Positions 7,764 to 15,443 of a stretch of DNA of 43,864 nt are shown in pieces. Under the pieces are notes generated by a model. That model made no database searches, had not been told where the DNA came from, and saw only the letters and a program-made list of their open reading frames with translations. The translations under genes and the position numbers were made by a program. Position 1 is the first letter of the stretch. Each line of letters begins with the position of its first letter. Origin of the DNA: an uncultured Clostridia bacterium (GTDB lineage Bacteria > Bacillota > Clostridia > UBA1381); contig CAKSJF010000008.1 of assembly GCA_934462945.1 (NCBI GenBank), forward strand, positions 1 to 43,864, given 5' to 3'.

Positions 7764-8621
7764 TTATGATTCCTCCATTTCTTTCATAATGTTGGTGATC
7801 GTTTTTTTGATCATTTCTCCCGATGTGATCGGCGCTGTTTTTCCCGGCAGGCTCAATGCCCAGATCACCTTAACCCCCAGTTCCTTTGCGGCTGTGAAAT
7901 CCACCCCGCCCGGCTTGGAAGCAAGATCAATCAAAAGACAGCCCGGATCAAGCCGTGCTAAAACGTCATGCCCAAAGAGCAGGTGCGGAACAGTGTTAAA
8001 AATGACATCAAACTCTCCGGCACACTCCCAGATTGCCCCGGTGGGAACCGATTGGTATCCATAGGCATCAATCCATGCAAAATCACTATATTTCCGGGCA
8101 GAAACCGTGACGCATGCACCAAATGCACGAAGCCGGTCGGCAAGTACTTTTCCGATTCTCCCAAACCCGACCACCAGGCACTTGCTTTGGTGCAGCGTTC
8201 TTGGAAGTTCGGAAAGCGCAATCTCAATCGCACCCTCTGCGGTCGGAATTGCATTCGCAACACTCAGCTCCTCACGTTCAAAATAATCATAGCAGGTGAT
8301 TCCGGAAAGCCGCTCCCGCAGCTGACTGCTGATTTTTCCGCCAAAGATCAGCTGCTTCGGAGTCAGGCGTACAACAAGCTCCTCCAGCGGAATTGTCTCT
8401 GTGCTAAAGGGTGCGTTCAGAGAAATCTGGTCGTGACTCACCGGCAGCGGCAGGATGATCATGTCGCTTTGCGCCGCCGCTTCAAGACTTTCCGCCTTTT
8501 TGGAGCATTCCTCGGCTTTATCAAATCCATAGACTCTGACCCGGTTTCCGTCTGCCTCCAGCGCGTCCGCAAGCGTGAGCTGACGCAGATCTCCGCCAAT
8601 CACAGAAATTGTTCGAAACAT
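7764..8621 (-). CDS. dpaA: dipicolinate synthase subunit A
   Basis: A 285-residue Rossmann-fold subunit (SpoVFA). It begins MFRTISVIGGDLRQL, with a second nucleotide-binding segment CLVVGFGRIGKVLADRL near residue 155 and the Asp/Gly-rich LIDLASKPGGVDF towards the end. It acts with DpaB in dipicolinate synthesis during late sporulation. I prefer ATG 8621 over 8627: AGGAGG at 8634-8629 leaves seven bases to 8621 but touches 8627. A SigK-like promoter and a small palindrome (8641-8659) lie just upstream. Confidence 0.95.
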   Translation of the reverse strand: MFRTISVIGGDLRQLTLADALEADGNRVRVYGFDKAEECSKKAESLEAAAQSDMIILPLPVSHDQISLNAPFSTETIPLEELVVRLTPKQLIFGGKISSQLRERLSGITCYDYFEREELSVANAIPTAEGAIEIALSELPRTLHQSKCLVVGFGRIGKVLADRLRAFGACVTVSARKYSDFAWIDAYGYQSVPTGAIWECAGEFDVIFNTVPHLLFGHDVLARLDPGCLLIDLASKPGGVDFTAAKELGVKVIWALSLPGKTAPITSGEMIKKTITNIMKEMEES

Positions 8622-8662
8622 ATCCATCCCTCCTGAAATCTATCGGAGTATTTCCGATACTG

Positions 8663-8691
8663 TATAGTATGAATATGGCGGTCAGAATGTG
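8663..8691 (-). promoter_or_regulatory. candidate SigK promoter of dpaAB
   Basis: On the minus strand CAC (8691-8689), a 17-base spacer and CATACTATA (8671-8663) fit the SigK consensus (mAC, 16-17 bases, CATAnnnTA). SpoVF is SigK-controlled in Bacillus subtilis. The inverted repeat TATCGGA/TCCGATA (8641-8647 with 8653-8659) would sit at the 5' end of the transcript. Confidence 0.65.
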
Positions 8692-8696
8692 AGCAC

Positions 8697-8730
8697 AAAA
8701 AAAGCTGTTCGCAGCGGAACAGCTTTTTTC
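8697..8730. terminator. terminator after the uracil permease gene, symmetric
   Basis: AAAAAAGCTGTTC (8698-8710) pairs with GAACAGCTTTTTT (8717-8729). The run of T after the stem on the minus strand ends uraA transcription; the structure is equally good on the plus strand. Confidence 0.88.
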
Positions 8731-8742
8731 AGTATCCAAAAT

Positions 8743-10098
8743 TTAGTCCTCACTCTTTTTCAGCATCAGATTTGTCACAATACCGAGAATCAGAGCAACT
8801 GCAACCGGGGTCAGGGTAACGCTTCCAAATGTCAGCGACAGACCGCCGATTCCGGCAATCAGAATCACCGAAACAACAAACAGATTCTTATTCTTATCTA
8901 AATCAATATCCTTAAACATTCTCAAACCGCTGACTGCGATAAAACCATAAAGCGTCATGCAGACACCGCCCATAACACAGGACGGAATGGAATTTACAAT
9001 TGCAACAAACGGAGACAGGAACGAAATCAGAATTGCACCGATGGATGCTGCAAAAATCGTAGCAACCGAAGCATTTCCGGTAATCGCCACACAGCCGATT
9101 GATTCTCCGTAGGTCGTGTTCGGACATCCGCCAAAGACTGCGCCTACCATAGATCCAACACCGTCTCCCAAAAGTGTTCTGGAAAGACCCGGCTTTTCCA
9201 ACAAGTCTCTCCCAATGACAGAGGACAGGTTCTTATGGTCTGCAATATGCTCTGCAAAAACTACAAATGCAACCGGAACATAAGCCACAGCAACCGTTCC
9301 GATATACGTTCCGTTTAATTCTCCAAAACCCTTTGCAGCTGTTACGAATGTGAAATCCGGGATGGCAAAGAATGTTTTTAAAGTGACGCCGTCTGCCACC
9401 AGCGCGGTAAACGGAGAGAAATCCAATACCTTTAATGCGTCAATTCCTGCTGCATTTCCAATGACGGTGAAAATAGCAGAAACCGCATAGCCTGCTGCAA
9501 TACCGATAATAAACGGAATCAGCTTTGCCGTTCTCTTTCCGAAAGTAGATGCCAGGATAACGGTAAAAAGTGTCACCAGGCCGCAAACAAAGCAAATGAG
9601 CGGCGACGCTGCCTGCGTCTCTCCGATCATCACATTTCCGCTTACGATATCGCCAACAGCATTTCCTGCTAAGGAAAGTCCGATAATGGCAACGGTAGGT
9701 CCGATTACCACTGCCGGCATCAGGCGGTTAATCCAATTAACACCGACTGCCTTTACAATTGCCGCAATCAGAACATACACCAAGCCTGCAAAAATTGCAC
9801 CCAGAATCAGTCCTAAGTATCCCAGCGACATTGATACACCGCCTGCAAAGGCTGCCGCCATAGAGCCTAAAAACGCAAAAGACGAACCCAAGAAAACAGG
9901 ACTCTGCTTTTTCGTAAAGGCAAGATAAACAAGTGTTCCCATACCTGCACCAAAGAGCGCCGCTGCCGGGCTCATTCCGTTTCCGATAATCACCGGAACA
10001 ACCAACGTTGCCGCCATAATCGCCAAAAGCTGCTGAATTGCAAACACAATCAGCTGCCCCAGCCTCGGCTTGTCCTCAACCTGATAAATAATTTTCAT
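8743..10098 (-). CDS. uraA: uracil/xanthine permease family transporter, probably uracil permease
   Basis: A 451-residue NCS2-family membrane protein with about 12-14 hydrophobic segments. It has a short hydrophilic N-terminus (YQVEDKPRLGQLIVFAIQQ) as in UraA/PyrP, a QQLLAIMAATLVVP segment, and the signature block VFAEHIADHKNLSSVIGRDL with GCPNTTYGESIG. It imports uracil with protons. ATG 10098 is chosen because GGAGGGG lies eight bases upstream; the longer frame starting at 10164 runs back through the attenuator and has no ribosome site. Expression is probably set by the leader at 10133-10266, which points to pyrimidine control and makes uracil the likely substrate. Confidence 0.93.
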   Translation of the reverse strand: MKIIYQVEDKPRLGQLIVFAIQQLLAIMAATLVVPVIIGNGMSPAAALFGAGMGTLVYLAFTKKQSPVFLGSSFAFLGSMAAAFAGGVSMSLGYLGLILGAIFAGLVYVLIAAIVKAVGVNWINRLMPAVVIGPTVAIIGLSLAGNAVGDIVSGNVMIGETQAASPLICFVCGLVTLFTVILASTFGKRTAKLIPFIIGIAAGYAVSAIFTVIGNAAGIDALKVLDFSPFTALVADGVTLKTFFAIPDFTFVTAAKGFGELNGTYIGTVAVAYVPVAFVVFAEHIADHKNLSSVIGRDLLEKPGLSRTLLGDGVGSMVGAVFGGCPNTTYGESIGCVAITGNASVATIFAASIGAILISFLSPFVAIVNSIPSCVMGGVCMTLYGFIAVSGLRMFKDIDLDKNKNLFVVSVILIAGIGGLSLTFGSVTLTPVAVALILGIVTNLMLKKSED

Positions 10099-10132
10099 TT
10101 GTTCTACCCCTCCATAAAATTTCTTCAGGCAT

Positions 10133-10170
10133 AAAAAAACTGACAATTGCAATGATAAAAACAATGTCAG
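10133..10170 (-). terminator. attenuator: intrinsic terminator in the uraA leader
   Basis: On the minus strand CTGACATTG (10170-10162) pairs with CAATTGTCAG (10149-10140), nine pairs with one bulged base, followed by seven T (10139-10133). It lies between the mapped promoter and the uraA ribosome site, so transcripts must read through it. The stop codon of the leader peptide lies in its left arm. Confidence 0.75.
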
Positions 10171-10244
10171 CTCTTTTTACCAAAATCAAAAGAAAATGAA
10201 CAGAAAATATTAAAAATCCCATGGTGATTTTTAAAGCCTCTCAT
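10167..10244 (-). CDS. putative uraA leader peptide (25 residues)
   Basis: A short frame starting with ATG 10244 after AAAGGGGG (10258-10251, six bases spacing); a second ATG at 10250 touches the ribosome site. The peptide begins MRGFKNHHGIFNIF and ends DFGKKS, with 6 Phe in 25 residues because the coding region is extremely T-rich. The TGA stop (10169-10167) sits inside the left arm of the attenuator. Within the frame, TTAAAAATC and GATTTTTAA (10234-10226 with 10218-10210) can form a perfect 9-pair hairpin, a possible polymerase pause site just before the U-rich run. The layout resembles the E. coli pyrBI leader. The peptide itself probably matters only by being translated. Inferred, not proven. 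Confidence 0.6.
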   Translation of the reverse strand: MRGFKNHHGIFNIFCSFSFDFGKKS

Positions 10245-10271
10245 ATTCATCCCCCTTTACACGTTTCTACA

Positions 10272-10300
10272 ATCATATCAAAAATCCGATAAAAAGTCAA
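10272..10300 (-). promoter_or_regulatory. SigA promoter of the uraA leader
   Basis: On the minus strand TTGACT (10300-10295), a 17-base spacer and TATGAT (10277-10272). Predicted start near 10266 gives a leader of about 165 bases before uraA. The rest of the stretch 10301-10383 is A/T-rich with no gene. Confidence 0.85.
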
Positions 10301-10383
10301 GGGTTTTTTGAAAATTTGTCAAATAATCGGAAAATTTTTTACAAATTTTTTTCTCATTTAACGCGGGGATGTCAAATAAAACA

Positions 10384-10423
10384 TAAAAACGGCTAAAATC
10401 TGTCTCAAAGGCAGATTTTAGCC
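10384..10423 (-). terminator. intrinsic terminator after the NlpC/P60 gene
   Basis: GGCTAAAATCTG (10391-10402) pairs perfectly with CAGATTTTAGCC (10412-10423); on the minus strand it is followed by GTTTTTAT. Confidence 0.88.
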
Positions 10424-10445
10424 TGAATCTATGTCTTTCTTCTTT

Positions 10446-11876
10446 TTATGCAACTCTTCTTGCGCCTACATAAGTAGAATAACTGCTCATTTTACTTAAA
10501 GACGTGTAGCAAACCGTTTTTCCCGGACTGGGAGAATGGATGACTGAACCGTTTCCTGCGTAGATTCCAACATGGGAAATGCCTGCGCCCTTCGAGAAGA
10601 ACACCAGATCTCCCGGCTGAAGCTCACTTCTTGATACGCTTGCACCGTTATGATACTGCTCCTTTGACGACCGGCTGACCGAAATTCCGTTTTTCCGGCA
10701 TACATACTGCACCAAACCGGAGCAGTCAAACCCAGACGGGGATGTTCCGCCGTATACATAGCGCACTCCAAGATATTTCTTTGCTTCCTCCACAATGGCT
10801 TGTCCCTTGCTGCTCGCCGGAGCGCTTGTCTTTGTTTCTGTATTCACTACAGCAGTTTTGGTTGTCTTAGTTGCAGCTTTTGTCGTTTTAACTGTTGCTG
10901 CAGTCTTTTTTGCAGCCTCTTTTGCCGCTTTCTCTGCTGCTGCCTTTTCAGCTGCCGCCTTTTGTGCCTGAATTTCTTCTTCCGTCTGAACATAATCAGA
11001 CTTCACATAAGCATATCTTCCGTTGATCGAAATTTTTGTCCAATTTGAACCCTTTGTTACAATGGTACACTTTGTACCGTCAGAAAGGGAATCCACGATT
11101 TCAGCAGAATCATTCGGGAATGCACGGACATTCACAGAGGAACCCTGTGCGCTGATTACCCCCGGCTTTGCCATTGCCTGCATCTGATCCTTTCTGAGAC
11201 TTAAAATTGTCTCTTTCGGAACGGTATTCTCCACTGTTACATAATCAGCAAGCATATAGCCTAAATCATAGTTATCTCCATAATAAACTTTTAGCCAGCC
11301 ATCCTCCAGCCGTTCCAGAATCACGATCTTGTCGTCCTCATCCAGCTGATCAATGACATTTGTACCGTCCGTTCCGATACCGTCCCGGATATTCACACCG
11401 CCGGCATTTGCACTTCCGATTTCATAAGCAAAATTGTCTAAATAAGCCTTTTGTGCTTCCTCATAGGATTCTGTGATAAATTCTGCAAAAACATATCCGG
11501 TCTGATCGCCAAAGGAGATTTTGTACCAATCTCCCTCCTGACCGGAAATCTGCACCTCCTGCGCACAGCTGAGCTGACCGATCATTTCTGATTCCTGATT
11601 TGCTTCACTGCGAACATTCAGCACGTTTTCCGTAATCAGAACATATCCCTTTTCCGGAATCTTCTTTTCTTCCTGCGTTTCTTGATTCTCTGTTATCTCC
11701 GGGGTATCTCCCTCACCGTCGCCGGCTAAAACTGCCGGAGTCGGCGCAGGGGAAGCAGGAGCGACAACCGCCCGGTCTGCTTTTGCATTTGTCACCAAGG
11801 ACGCCTGCTTTGCCGCCAGAGAACCTACCATCGCGACAGCCAGAAAAGCTGCCAGCGAATGTTTCAGATTTCTCAT
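10446..11876 (-). CDS. secreted SH3b-repeat NlpC/P60 peptidoglycan endopeptidase
   Basis: A 476-residue exported enzyme. A signal peptide (MRNLKHSLAAFLAVAMVGSL, cleavage near residue 27-37) is followed by an acidic Pro-rich stretch and three bacterial SH3 domains (each with an N-V-R or N-I-R core: LNVRSEAN, VNIRDGIG, VNVRAFPN). Next comes an Ala/Lys-rich coiled linker and a C-terminal NlpC/P60 domain with the catalytic Cys in GFDCSGLVQY and the His in ISHVGIYAG. It cuts cell-wall peptides. The ATG at 11876 is used because the upstream TTG overlaps TTGGAGG, the ribosome site. It has its own consensus promoter and terminator, so it is monocistronic. Confidence 0.95.
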   Translation of the reverse strand: MRNLKHSLAAFLAVAMVGSLAAKQASLVTNAKADRAVVAPASPAPTPAVLAGDGEGDTPEITENQETQEEKKIPEKGYVLITENVLNVRSEANQESEMIGQLSCAQEVQISGQEGDWYKISFGDQTGYVFAEFITESYEEAQKAYLDNFAYEIGSANAGGVNIRDGIGTDGTNVIDQLDEDDKIVILERLEDGWLKVYYGDNYDLGYMLADYVTVENTVPKETILSLRKDQMQAMAKPGVISAQGSSVNVRAFPNDSAEIVDSLSDGTKCTIVTKGSNWTKISINGRYAYVKSDYVQTEEEIQAQKAAAEKAAAEKAAKEAAKKTAATVKTTKAATKTTKTAVVNTETKTSAPASSKGQAIVEEAKKYLGVRYVYGGTSPSGFDCSGLVQYVCRKNGISVSRSSKEQYHNGASVSRSELQPGDLVFFSKGAGISHVGIYAGNGSVIHSPSPGKTVCYTSLSKMSSYSTYVGARRVA

Positions 11877-11918
11877 ATATGTAGCCTCCAAAAGTTATTT
11901 CAAAAATGTTACAAATCT

Positions 11919-11947
11919 ATTATACACTATTTTTTTCAATTTGTCAA
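11919..11947 (-). promoter_or_regulatory. consensus SigA promoter of the NlpC/P60 gene
   Basis: On the minus strand TTGACA (11947-11942), 17 bases, TATAAT (11924-11919): a full match to both hexamers. Confidence 0.9.
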
Positions 11948-11992
11948 ACATTTTTAACAACTTTTTTTGACTTTTGTAATATTTTTGTAATT

Positions 11993-12301
11993 TCAGTCTT
12001 TCTGCTTCTTAAAAAGAAAGCATTCTCCTGTTTTGGGATCAAACACTTCATGATTGTTTTGAAGCTTTTCCGAAAGCTCCTTGAAAAGAAGTGCGTCTAA
12101 CGGGCAATGTAAAACCTTAGACATCTTCATCGCCAGTGAAACACCGGGAACTGCTCTCCCTTTTTCATAGTTGATCAGCATTGGAGTAGAGATTCCAATC
12201 ATCTCTGCAAGCTCCGACTGTGTATAGTCCATACGTTTTCGCTGCCAGCGGATTCGCTCTCCGATAATTTTCGCTTCCTGTTCCCTTTTCAATTCAATCA
12301 T
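11993..12301 (-). CDS. XRE-family transcriptional regulator
   Basis: A 102-residue protein with an HTH_3 domain at about residues 12-68 (IRWQRKRMDYTQSELAEMIG, STPMLINYEKGRAVPG). The C-terminal 30 residues are charged and of unknown use. CGGAGGC lies seven bases before the ATG. It is 17 bases downstream of rsmA and probably shares its transcript. No operator repeat is obvious before it. It differs clearly from the regulator at 4944, and its targets are unknown. Confidence 0.88.
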   Translation of the reverse strand: MIELKREQEAKIIGERIRWQRKRMDYTQSELAEMIGISTPMLINYEKGRAVPGVSLAMKMSKVLHCPLDALLFKELSEKLQNNHEVFDPKTGECFLFKKQKD

Positions 12302-12318
12302 GCTTTATGCCTCCGTTC

Positions 12319-13167
12319 TTAAATGCTCTTTAATTCTTTTGTAATTCTTTCAAATTCCTCCAACCCTAATTTTTCTCCCCGAATCATAGGCGAAATTTTC
12401 GCCCGCTCTAAAGCGCTTGTCAAAGTATCCTTTTCATATCCGAATGCATGCGAAAGACAATTCAGGAGCGTTTTTCTCCGCTGTGCAAACGCTGCCTTTA
12501 CAATTCGGAAAAAGAGCGCTTCGTCCACGCTTTCAATTTTTGGTTTTTCCAGCACATGCATTCTGAGTACCGCCGAGTCCACCTTGGGCGGCGGGAAAAA
12601 TGAACCTGCCGGAACAGTTGTAATGATTTCCGGCTCGGTGTAATACTGGCACAGCACACTGATCGCTCCATATTCTTTCGTTCCTGCCGGAGCGCAGATT
12701 CTCTGGGCAACCTCCTTTTGAATCATGACCACAATATCCGAAACCGGCAGCTTTTTTTCAATCAGTCCGGTCAGAATCGGCGTGGTGATATAATAAGGCA
12801 GATTTGCCGCAACGCTCACCCTTTGTCCGGGAAAACGCTCTGCAATCACCGCTCCCAAATCCATCTTCATCACGTCGCCTATCAAAATTTCCACATTATC
12901 AAATTCCGCCAGCGTTTCCTCCAAAACAGGAACTAAACGCCGGTCAATCTCTACCGAAACAACGGATGAAAAATGCCTGGCAAGCTCTTTTGTTAAAACA
13001 CCGAATCCAGGACCGATTTCAATTGCCGCGTCCGCAGCGCCTGCCGCAGCACAAATATCCTCCAAAACGTTCGGATCCAGCAGAAAATTCTGTCCCAAAC
13101 CCTTGGAGAACGTAAATCCGTGCCGCGCCGCAAGCTCTTTAATTACCTTTGGTGAGGTCAGCTCCAT
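12319..13167 (-). CDS. rsmA: 16S rRNA (adenine1518-N6/adenine1519-N6) dimethyltransferase
   Basis: A 282-residue KsgA/RsmA. It shows KGLGQNFLLD near the N-terminus, the AdoMet motif EIGPGFGVLT, and the catalytic motif NLPYYITTP. It dimethylates two adjacent adenines in helix 45 of 16S rRNA late in 30S assembly. Length is normal for the family. It starts four bases after the galT stop, so the two are cotranscribed; this pairing has no obvious metabolic logic. Confidence 0.97.
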   Translation of the reverse strand: MELTSPKVIKELAARHGFTFSKGLGQNFLLDPNVLEDICAAAGAADAAIEIGPGFGVLTKELARHFSSVVSVEIDRRLVPVLEETLAEFDNVEILIGDVMKMDLGAVIAERFPGQRVSVAANLPYYITTPILTGLIEKKLPVSDIVVMIQKEVAQRICAPAGTKEYGAISVLCQYYTEPEIITTVPAGSFFPPPKVDSAVLRMHVLEKPKIESVDEALFFRIVKAAFAQRRKTLLNCLSHAFGYEKDTLTSALERAKISPMIRGEKLGLEEFERITKELKSI

Positions 13168-13171
13168 AGCT

Positions 13172-14146
13172 CTATTCTCCGATTTTCTTTAAGAATTTTT
13201 CGTGTGCTGCGCGAAGCTCCTTTGCCTTTTCCTCCGGCGCAGTCGGATTGCAGTGCGCCCATGCACCTGTTTCGGAGGAGGCATTATATTTGATCTTATC
13301 CGCAGAACGCATCGGCGGATAAAATGCAATATGAAAATGATGGAAATCTGTGTTACCGCTGTTGACCGGATTCTGGTACATGCACATCATATACGGGAAG
13401 GTGTAGTCAAAAAGACTGTCCAGCATACCGGCAGTTTCTTTTAAGGTCTTTGCCAGGCTGTTCTTTTCCTCCTCCGTCATTTGAGAAAGGTTCTGAATAT
13501 GACGCTTTGCAGCAATATAAACACCATACGGGTATTCACAGAAAAACGGCAGGAACACGATAAAATCGTCATTTTCAAAAATCACACGCGATCCGGCTTT
13601 CTTCTCATCCTCCAGCATATCGCACATCAGGCAGTGACCGGTTTCATCCAAATGCTCCCGGAAAGAATCCATTTCCAGTTCAATTTTTTTCGGAATCACG
13701 GAATAGCCGTAAATCTGACCGTGCGGATGCGGCATGGTTACTCCCACGGCTGCGCCGCGGTTTTCAAAGATAAAGACGTACTTGATTTTCTCATCTTTCT
13801 GAATTTCCTCAAAACGCTGCTGCCACAGATCCACCAACTCACGGATATGCGGAACATTCAGTTCCGGAAGTGTTACGGTATGCTCCGGTGAATACAAAAT
13901 CACCTCACACTTTCCGTAAGCCGGACGCGTTTTGTAAAGCTCCGTTGCCACATCATCCGGTTCGGGCGGATTCTGACTTAATGCCGGGAAATCATTATCG
14001 TATTTATAAACGGTAAAATGATCCGGAACTTTTCCCGATCCCGGGCAAAACGGACACCAGTCTTTCGGCATCTGCGGCCGGTTCTGCCGGTGCGATGCGA
14101 TCATCACCCAATCTTTAATTAACGGATTCCAACGTAATTCTGCCAT
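13172..14146 (-). CDS. galT: galactose-1-phosphate uridylyltransferase, HIT type
   Basis: A 324-residue class I GalT. Zinc-type cysteines C31 and C34 (CPFCPG) and the active-site H140-P-H142-GQ are present, followed by the FWxxYPYGVY-like segment FFCEYPYGVYIA. It exchanges UMP between UDP-glucose and galactose-1-phosphate in the Leloir pathway. Start 14146 (MAELRWNPL) follows GAAAGGA; a longer GTG start at 14179 has no ribosome site. No galK or galE is in the window. A strong promoter stands just upstream, so the galT-rsmA-xre transcript begins here. Confidence 0.93.
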   Translation of the reverse strand: MAELRWNPLIKDWVMIASHRQNRPQMPKDWCPFCPGSGKVPDHFTVYKYDNDFPALSQNPPEPDDVATELYKTRPAYGKCEVILYSPEHTVTLPELNVPHIRELVDLWQQRFEEIQKDEKIKYVFIFENRGAAVGVTMPHPHGQIYGYSVIPKKIELEMDSFREHLDETGHCLMCDMLEDEKKAGSRVIFENDDFIVFLPFFCEYPYGVYIAAKRHIQNLSQMTEEEKNSLAKTLKETAGMLDSLFDYTFPYMMCMYQNPVNSGNTDFHHFHIAFYPPMRSADKIKYNASSETGAWAHCNPTAPEEKAKELRAAHEKFLKKIGE

Positions 14147-14190
14147 AGTTTTCAGTTTCCTTTCTTTATTTGTCGACACTCAACATTTTT

Positions 14191-14219
14191 ATTTTACTAT
14201 AGGTTTTTTTATTTGTCAA
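14191..14219 (-). promoter_or_regulatory. SigA promoter of galT
   Basis: On the minus strand TTGACA (14219-14214), 17 bases, TAAAAT (14196-14191), between the dapL stop and galT. Confidence 0.85.
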
Positions 14220-14231
14220 TGCGTATTTTTC

Positions 14232-15443
14232 TCAAAGAAATTCCCGGATTCGCTCCACTGCTTCAGCAGTTTTTTCACGGTCTCCAAATGCCGTCAGACG
14301 GATGTACCCCTCTCCGGCAGGACCAAATCCTACACCCGGAGTTGTAACAACATTTGCCTGCTCCAAAAGTGTGTCAAAAAATTCCCAGGATTTTTTACCG
14401 TCCGGTGTTTTTGCCCAGATATAAGGCGCATTAACACCGCCGTAAACTGTCAGTCCTGCATTTTTGAGCCCCTCGCGGATCACCCTTGCATTTTCCTGAT
14501 AATAGGAAATCGTTTCCCGGATCTGTGCTTTTCCTGCCTCGGTATAGATTGCTGCTGCTGCACGCTGGGTTACATACGGAACACCGTTAAACTTGGTACA
14601 CTGCCGTCTGTTCCAGAGTGCATTCAAAGAGGTATTGTTCCGGACAAGCGCTTTCGGAACAACCGTATAGGCACACCGCGTACCGGTAAAGCCTGCTGTT
14701 TTGGAAAAACTCCTAAACTCAATCGCACATTCCTTTGCTCCCTCAATTTCAAAAATACTATGCGGAACATCCGGGTCGGTAATAAATGCTTCATAAGCAG
14801 AATCATAGAGAATCACCGCGTCATTTTCTCTTGCATAGTCCACCCACTTTTGAAGTTCTGTCCGGCTTGCCGCCATACCGGTCGGGTTATTGGGGAAACA
14901 AAGATAGATCATATCCACCTTTTGTTTTGGAATTTCCGGCAAAAAACCATTCTCCTCCACACAGTCCATATAAACAAGCTTTGACCAGCGGTCGCCGATA
15001 AAATCACCTGCCCGCCCGCTCATCGCATTGGTGTCGATATAAACCGGATAAACCGGATTGCAGACAGCAACAATATTCTCCGCAGCAAAAATATCGGTAA
15101 TATTACCGCAATCTGATTTTGCGCCGTCTGATACAAAAATTTCATCCGTATCAATGTTCACACCGCGCGCCTCATAATCGTGCTTTGCAATCAATTCACG
15201 CAGAAAGTCATAGCCCTGCTCCGGTCCATAGCCATGGAAACCCTCGAACGTTCCCATTTCGTCCACAGCCTTATGCATGGCATCAATCACTGCCGGGGCA
15301 AGCGGACGGGTAACATCTCCGATTCCCATCCGGATCAGATTTGCCTCCGGATGCTTTGCCTGATATTCTGAAACCTTTTTCGCAATGGTTGAAAAAAGGT
15401 AGCTGCCGGGCAGCTTATTATAGTTTTCATTAATATTTGCCAT
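14232..15443 (-). CDS. dapL: LL-diaminopimelate aminotransferase
   Basis: A 403-residue fold-type I PLP aminotransferase. NKLPGSYLFSTIAKKV at the N-terminus, MGIGDVTRPLAPAVI, and the PLP-lysine segment SFSKTAGFTGTR are characteristic of DapL. It converts tetrahydrodipicolinate to LL-diaminopimelate in one step, bypassing acylated intermediates. ATG 15443 is preferred to 15446 because AGGAGGA (15454-15448) leaves four bases rather than one. The start overlaps the end of dapF, so the two are translationally coupled and catalyse consecutive steps. Confidence 0.97.
   Translation of the reverse strand: MANINENYNKLPGSYLFSTIAKKVSEYQAKHPEANLIRMGIGDVTRPLAPAVIDAMHKAVDEMGTFEGFHGYGPEQGYDFLRELIAKHDYEARGVNIDTDEIFVSDGAKSDCGNITDIFAAENIVAVCNPVYPVYIDTNAMSGRAGDFIGDRWSKLVYMDCVEENGFLPEIPKQKVDMIYLCFPNNPTGMAASRTELQKWVDYARENDAVILYDSAYEAFITDPDVPHSIFEIEGAKECAIEFRSFSKTAGFTGTRCAYTVVPKALVRNNTSLNALWNRRQCTKFNGVPYVTQRAAAAIYTEAGKAQIRETISYYQENARVIREGLKNAGLTVYGGVNAPYIWAKTPDGKKSWEFFDTLLEQANVVTTPGVGFGPAGEGYIRLTAFGDREKTAEAVERIREFL

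Noticed and set aside
7968..8636. A 222-codon plus-strand frame opposite dpaA
   Set aside because: No ribosome site or recognisable motif; it is the antisense shadow of a well supported gene.
10167..10244. Leader peptide as a phenylalanine-sensing attenuator
   Set aside because: Phe codons are scattered rather than consecutive and the controlled gene is a uracil permease; the Phe content follows from U-richness.
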